DNA of 12,467 nt from Bacteroidales bacterium. GTDB lineage: Bacteria > Bacteroidota > Bacteroidia > Bacteroidales > UBA932. The notes beneath the pieces are model-generated. The model worked only from the letters and a program-made list of their open reading frames with translations. It did not search any database and had not been told where the DNA came from. Position 1 is the first letter of the stretch. Each line of letters starts with the position of its first letter. This document shows positions 9,745-12,467 of the stretch, piece by piece. The stretch spans positions 1-12,467 of the forward strand of contig JAFZLP010000155.1 in NCBI GenBank assembly GCA_017551405.1, read 5' to 3'. The position numbers and the translations under genes were made by a program.

Positions 9745-11550
9745 TCAGTTTTTCAAGTATTTCAGCCAGAATAGTTTGTCGGATTCCCAGGAATGCACCC
9801 CCTGCGCGCCGCGGTAGCCGTGCATGCCGTCGGGATAAACCATCAGCTCGAACTGCTTGCCGGCCCTCTGGAGGGCATCCACAAGCTGGAGGGTATTCTG
9901 GAAATGGACATTGTCGTCGCCGGTACCGTGCGTGAGCCTGAGCATGACGCTGCCGTCGCCGGGATAGTTTTTAACATGGTCAAGGACCTTGTCGGCATAG
10001 CCTTCGGGGTTGTCTTCGGGGGTGCTCATGAAACGCTCGGTGTAATGGCTGTCGTACAGCATCCAGTCATACACTCCCCCGCCGGCGATACCGCAGCAGA
10101 ACAGGTCGGAATGGTCCAGCAGAAGCAGGGCCGTGTTGGTGCCGCCGAAGGAGAATCCCTCCACTCCAATCTTAGCTGTGTAGGGCAGGCTATGGAGCCA
10201 CTCCGCCCAGGTGCAGAAGTCCTTTATCGCACTGGTGGTCAGGTCTTTATGGTCGAGGTCGGTGCCGGCGCGGCCGGTGTGGCCCGACACGCGGACGTCC
10301 GCCGTGAGGTGGATTATGCCGTTCTCGCTCCACCACTGGTTGGGTTTTCTCCATCGATCCTGCACGTACTGGGTGCCGGGGCCGCCGTAGATTTCGATAT
10401 GCACGGGGTATTTCTTCGCGGGGTCGAAATCGAGCGGATAGATTATGCTTCCGTACATGGTCTGGCCGTCTTCGGCCTGTATGGTGATAATCTGTGGCAG
10501 GGCCAGGGTGTCGGGAACGGCGGGGATGTCGCATTCGCCGTCCTTCCACCTGAAATTGGGAGTGCGGGCGTTGGACAGCACCGCCGATATGCTGCTGCAG
10601 TCTTCGGGGATGGTCACCCTGTCGACGTTGTAGGCGGGATCGGTCACGGCGACCACGCTGCCGCCCGTAGACAGCCTGTAAAGCGTCTGTCTCACGCGGG
10701 AATCGCGCTGTGAGGTGAAATAGATGTCGCCGTTTGAGGGATCCCGGCGGATGAGACGGATGTTCCAGTTCTCGCCGTCCGTCAGCCTCCGGAACTCCTT
10801 GCCGTCGTAGGACAGGAAGTAGATCTGTTCCCAGCCGGTCTCGAAAGCGCGCACCATGTAAAGGCCAGTATCGGAAAACAGCATGTCGTCGGGCCAGTCG
10901 AGCCAGGTTTTGTATGTTTCGTGGTAGATGGCCCGCTTGGAGCCGTCCTCGGAAGACACTTCGTAGAGGTCGTAGGTGTTCTGGATGCGGGGCTCGTGGC
11001 CGACGTAGAAATGCCGGCTGTCGGCTCCCCAGAACGGAATGCCGAAATACTGGTCGGCGGTAGGGTCGAAATCGGCCCAGACTATGTCGCGCGGCCTGAC
11101 GGCGCCATTCTTAATCCTGGCCTTGGAAAGGTCCACGAAGCCGATGCGCACTTCGGGATTCTTCTCCCCCGCCTTGGGATAATGGGTGCGGCGGAGCGTG
11201 CCGTCCTGCCCGAAGGGCGAATAAATCGGGAACATGGGCACCTGGCTGTCGTCGTAGCGGTAGAAGGCCAGTTTTTTGCCGTCGGGGCTCCACCATATGT
11301 TGCCGTAGTCGCGCGGACGGCCGAATATCTCCTCGAAATAAACCCATGAGGCGTAGCCGTTCAGGATTACGTCGGAACCGTCGGTGGTGATGCGCGTCAC
11401 CTTTCCTGCCCTGTCCTTCACGTAGAGGTCGCCCCGGAGATTGTACGCACAGTACGACGAGTCGGCCGTCCAGCGGAAATTGCACTCTTTTTCCTGGGCG
11501 GAAAGCATGGCCGGAACGGCCAGGAGCAATGTCAACAGTATCTTTTTCAT
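9745..11550 (-). CDS. Secreted dipeptidyl peptidase IV family protein (S9B), short form
   Basis: Exported serine peptidase of the prolyl oligopeptidase clan, expected to release Xaa-Pro (or Xaa-Ala) dipeptides from peptide N-termini in the periplasm. The 601 aa start with a signal peptide (MKKILLTLLLAVPAMLSA, then Gln19). The propeller has the DPP-IV Glu pair in WVYFEEIFG (Glu73, Glu74), which in the family binds the substrate amino group. The hydrolase domain has YGGPG with Tyr388 (oxyanion), nucleophile Ser467 in GFSFGG (GWSYGG is usual), Asp545 in HGTGDDNVHF, and His577 in YPDGMHG. Compared with the roughly 720-aa Bacteroidales DPP-IV I recall, about 120 residues are missing between the signal peptide and the first recognisable propeller segment (FRWTADSSYCAY). 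The ATG at 11550 overlaps the helicase stop as ATGA; the start is supported by the signal peptide. Upstream open frame to 11886 is antisense-like, non-conserved sequence within the helicase gene. Confidence 0.9.
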   Translation of the reverse strand: MKKILLTLLLAVPAMLSAQEKECNFRWTADSSYCAYNLRGDLYVKDRAGKVTRITTDGSDVILNGYASWVYFEEIFGRPRDYGNIWWSPDGKKLAFYRYDDSQVPMFPIYSPFGQDGTLRRTHYPKAGEKNPEVRIGFVDLSKARIKNGAVRPRDIVWADFDPTADQYFGIPFWGADSRHFYVGHEPRIQNTYDLYEVSSEDGSKRAIYHETYKTWLDWPDDMLFSDTGLYMVRAFETGWEQIYFLSYDGKEFRRLTDGENWNIRLIRRDPSNGDIYFTSQRDSRVRQTLYRLSTGGSVVAVTDPAYNVDRVTIPEDCSSISAVLSNARTPNFRWKDGECDIPAVPDTLALPQIITIQAEDGQTMYGSIIYPLDFDPAKKYPVHIEIYGGPGTQYVQDRWRKPNQWWSENGIIHLTADVRVSGHTGRAGTDLDHKDLTTSAIKDFCTWAEWLHSLPYTAKIGVEGFSFGGTNTALLLLDHSDLFCCGIAGGGVYDWMLYDSHYTERFMSTPEDNPEGYADKVLDHVKNYPGDGSVMLRLTHGTGDDNVHFQNTLQLVDALQRAGKQFELMVYPDGMHGYRGAQGVHSWESDKLFWLKYLKN

Positions 11551-12467
11551 TCGAAAAACCTTGAAGGGAAATTGACCAGATATACCTTTTTGACCGCACG
11601 GGTAAGGGCGGTGTAGAGCCATTTCAGATCGTCCAGGGTCTGTTCGTCCTGCCAGAACGGACAGTCTATGAAAACGCAGTCCCACTGACCGCCCTGGCTC
11701 TTGTGGGCCGTGATGGCCTCGGCGTACTTGAGCTGCAGCGCATTGTAGAACGGGTCTTCCCGGACCGCATCGTAACGCGCCTTCCTGCCCTTGATGCCGG
11801 AATAGTCTTCCGACACGCCCTGATACAGCTGATTCTGCTGTTCGTAGGTAAGGGAGGCGGATTCGGATTCGAGGGTGTCCAGGCACACCTTCGCATCGAG
11901 CGTGGCGTTGTCGTAATCGGGGAAGATCAGGGTGGCGTCGGCGAAGTGGAGGCCGTAGCGGTCTTCGTAGCGGCCGATCCGCTCAAGCGTTGCTATGTCG
12001 CCGTTGGCTATGTAGTCCATCCCCTCCACGCCGTCCACGAACTGATAGCAGTTCTTGACTATCATGAGCTTGTCTCCGCGGACCAGCCTTTCCTCTTTGA
12101 ACTGCACCTGCGAGCGTATGCCCAGATTGTAGCGTATGGCCCGCTTGTTGGAACGGCAGACGACCATGACGGAATCCTCGCCGAACTTGCCGTAGGCGTC
12201 TCCAATGGCCTCTATCAGCTCGCCTCCGCCTATGCTGCAGATATCGTCGAAGCCCTGGAGCTGAAGCCTTACGCCCTCGAAGCTGTCGTCGGGAGATGCG
12301 GAGGAAATCATCTCCCTGATCAGGGTGGCGTTGTGCAGGATGCCGGATTCGCGGGCCTGCCGGACCACTGTGGTGAGGCTTTCGTAACAGACCCCGCCGA
12401 AGGAATCCATGAAGTCGGGGGCCAGCGCCGGAGAGGCCTCGAGGCCTATGGGCGGAAGCTGGGCGGC
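11547..12467 (-). CDS. RecD/UvrD-like superfamily 1 DNA helicase, C-terminal part (5' end outside window)
   Basis: C-terminal 306 residues of an ATP-dependent DNA helicase; the start and the Walker motifs lie beyond the right edge. The first residues, AAQLPPIGLEASPAL, match the region after motif II/III (GDxAQLPPxG) of RecD-type and PIF1-like helicases. Further on, GDKLMIVKN (about residues 131-139) is the beta-strand motif found before the last domain, AITAHKSQGGQW (251-262) is motif V of the UvrD_C_2 type, and WLYTALTRA (283-291) is motif VI with its arginine finger. The protein stops soon after (FPSRFFE), as is usual. The family unwinds DNA in repair or recombination; no RecB or RecC is visible in the window, so a stand-alone RecD2-like or AAA-type exonuclease V helicase is most likely. 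The stop TGA overlaps the peptidase ATG. Confidence 0.88.
   Translation of the reverse strand, partial: AAQLPPIGLEASPALAPDFMDSFGGVCYESLTTVVRQARESGILHNATLIREMISSASPDDSFEGVRLQLQGFDDICSIGGGELIEAIGDAYGKFGEDSVMVVCRSNKRAIRYNLGIRSQVQFKEERLVRGDKLMIVKNCYQFVDGVEGMDYIANGDIATLERIGRYEDRYGLHFADATLIFPDYDNATLDAKVCLDTLESESASLTYEQQNQLYQGVSEDYSGIKGRKARYDAVREDPFYNALQLKYAEAITAHKSQGGQWDCVFIDCPFWQDEQTLDDLKWLYTALTRAVKKVYLVNFPSRFFE

Noticed and set aside
11551..11886. Upstream extension of the peptidase frame by 112 codons
   Set aside because: It lies inside the helicase gene in another frame, has an Arg/Pro-rich non-conserved translation, and would bury the signal peptide. It also does not supply the missing propeller residues.
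12434..12447. Perfect 14-base palindrome AGGCCTCGAGGCCT
   Set aside because: It lies inside the conserved helicase coding region (encoding IGLEAS), is isolated, and has no partner repeat or promoter nearby; best explained by codon choice.

Overview
The window looks like chromosomal, housekeeping-type DNA from a Bacteroidota bacterium, most likely order Bacteroidales and a G+C-rich member of it. The assignment rests on the style of the gyrase B and DPP-IV proteins, a large exported TPR protein paired with a plugless TonB-receptor-like barrel, mature N-termini that begin with Gln after the signal peptide, and TAnnTTTG-type -7 promoter elements. Genus cannot be decided from the sequence. Coding density is very high: no gene-free stretch reaches 100 bases, and I see no rRNA, tRNA, CRISPR array, insertion sequence, integrase or phage gene.

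Layout. (1) On the minus strand, positions 6653 to 1 read as an exported TPR protein of 983 aa, an outer-membrane beta-barrel protein 12 bases downstream, and then gyrB, which lies 54 bases further on, has its own candidate promoter, and runs off the left edge a few residues before its end. (2) A divergent intergenic region of 88 bases (6654-6741) carries a candidate promoter for each direction. (3) On the plus strand, 6742-8075 is a two-gene unit: an FtsE-type ABC ATPase whose stop overlaps (ATGA) the start of nth, encoding endonuclease III. (4) Convergent to it on the minus strand, 12467 to 8092 is a three-gene unit: the C-terminal half of a RecD/UvrD-like helicase entering from the right edge, a secreted DPP-IV family peptidase (ATGA overlap), and an alpha-D-phosphohexomutase 6 bases further on. 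The convergent ends of nth and the mutase share a hairpin.

How the genes fit together. The helicase/peptidase/mutase and FtsE/Nth groups look like compact Bacteroidales gene packing rather than single pathways. The only pair with a good case for a shared function of unknown nature is the TPR protein plus barrel protein, both with signal peptides and tightly linked, which suggests a periplasmic/outer-membrane assembly. I found no clear evidence of a defence system, mobile element or other novel system. The points most worth a second look are the TPR/barrel pair, the unusually short DPP-IV, and the FtsE without an adjacent FtsX.
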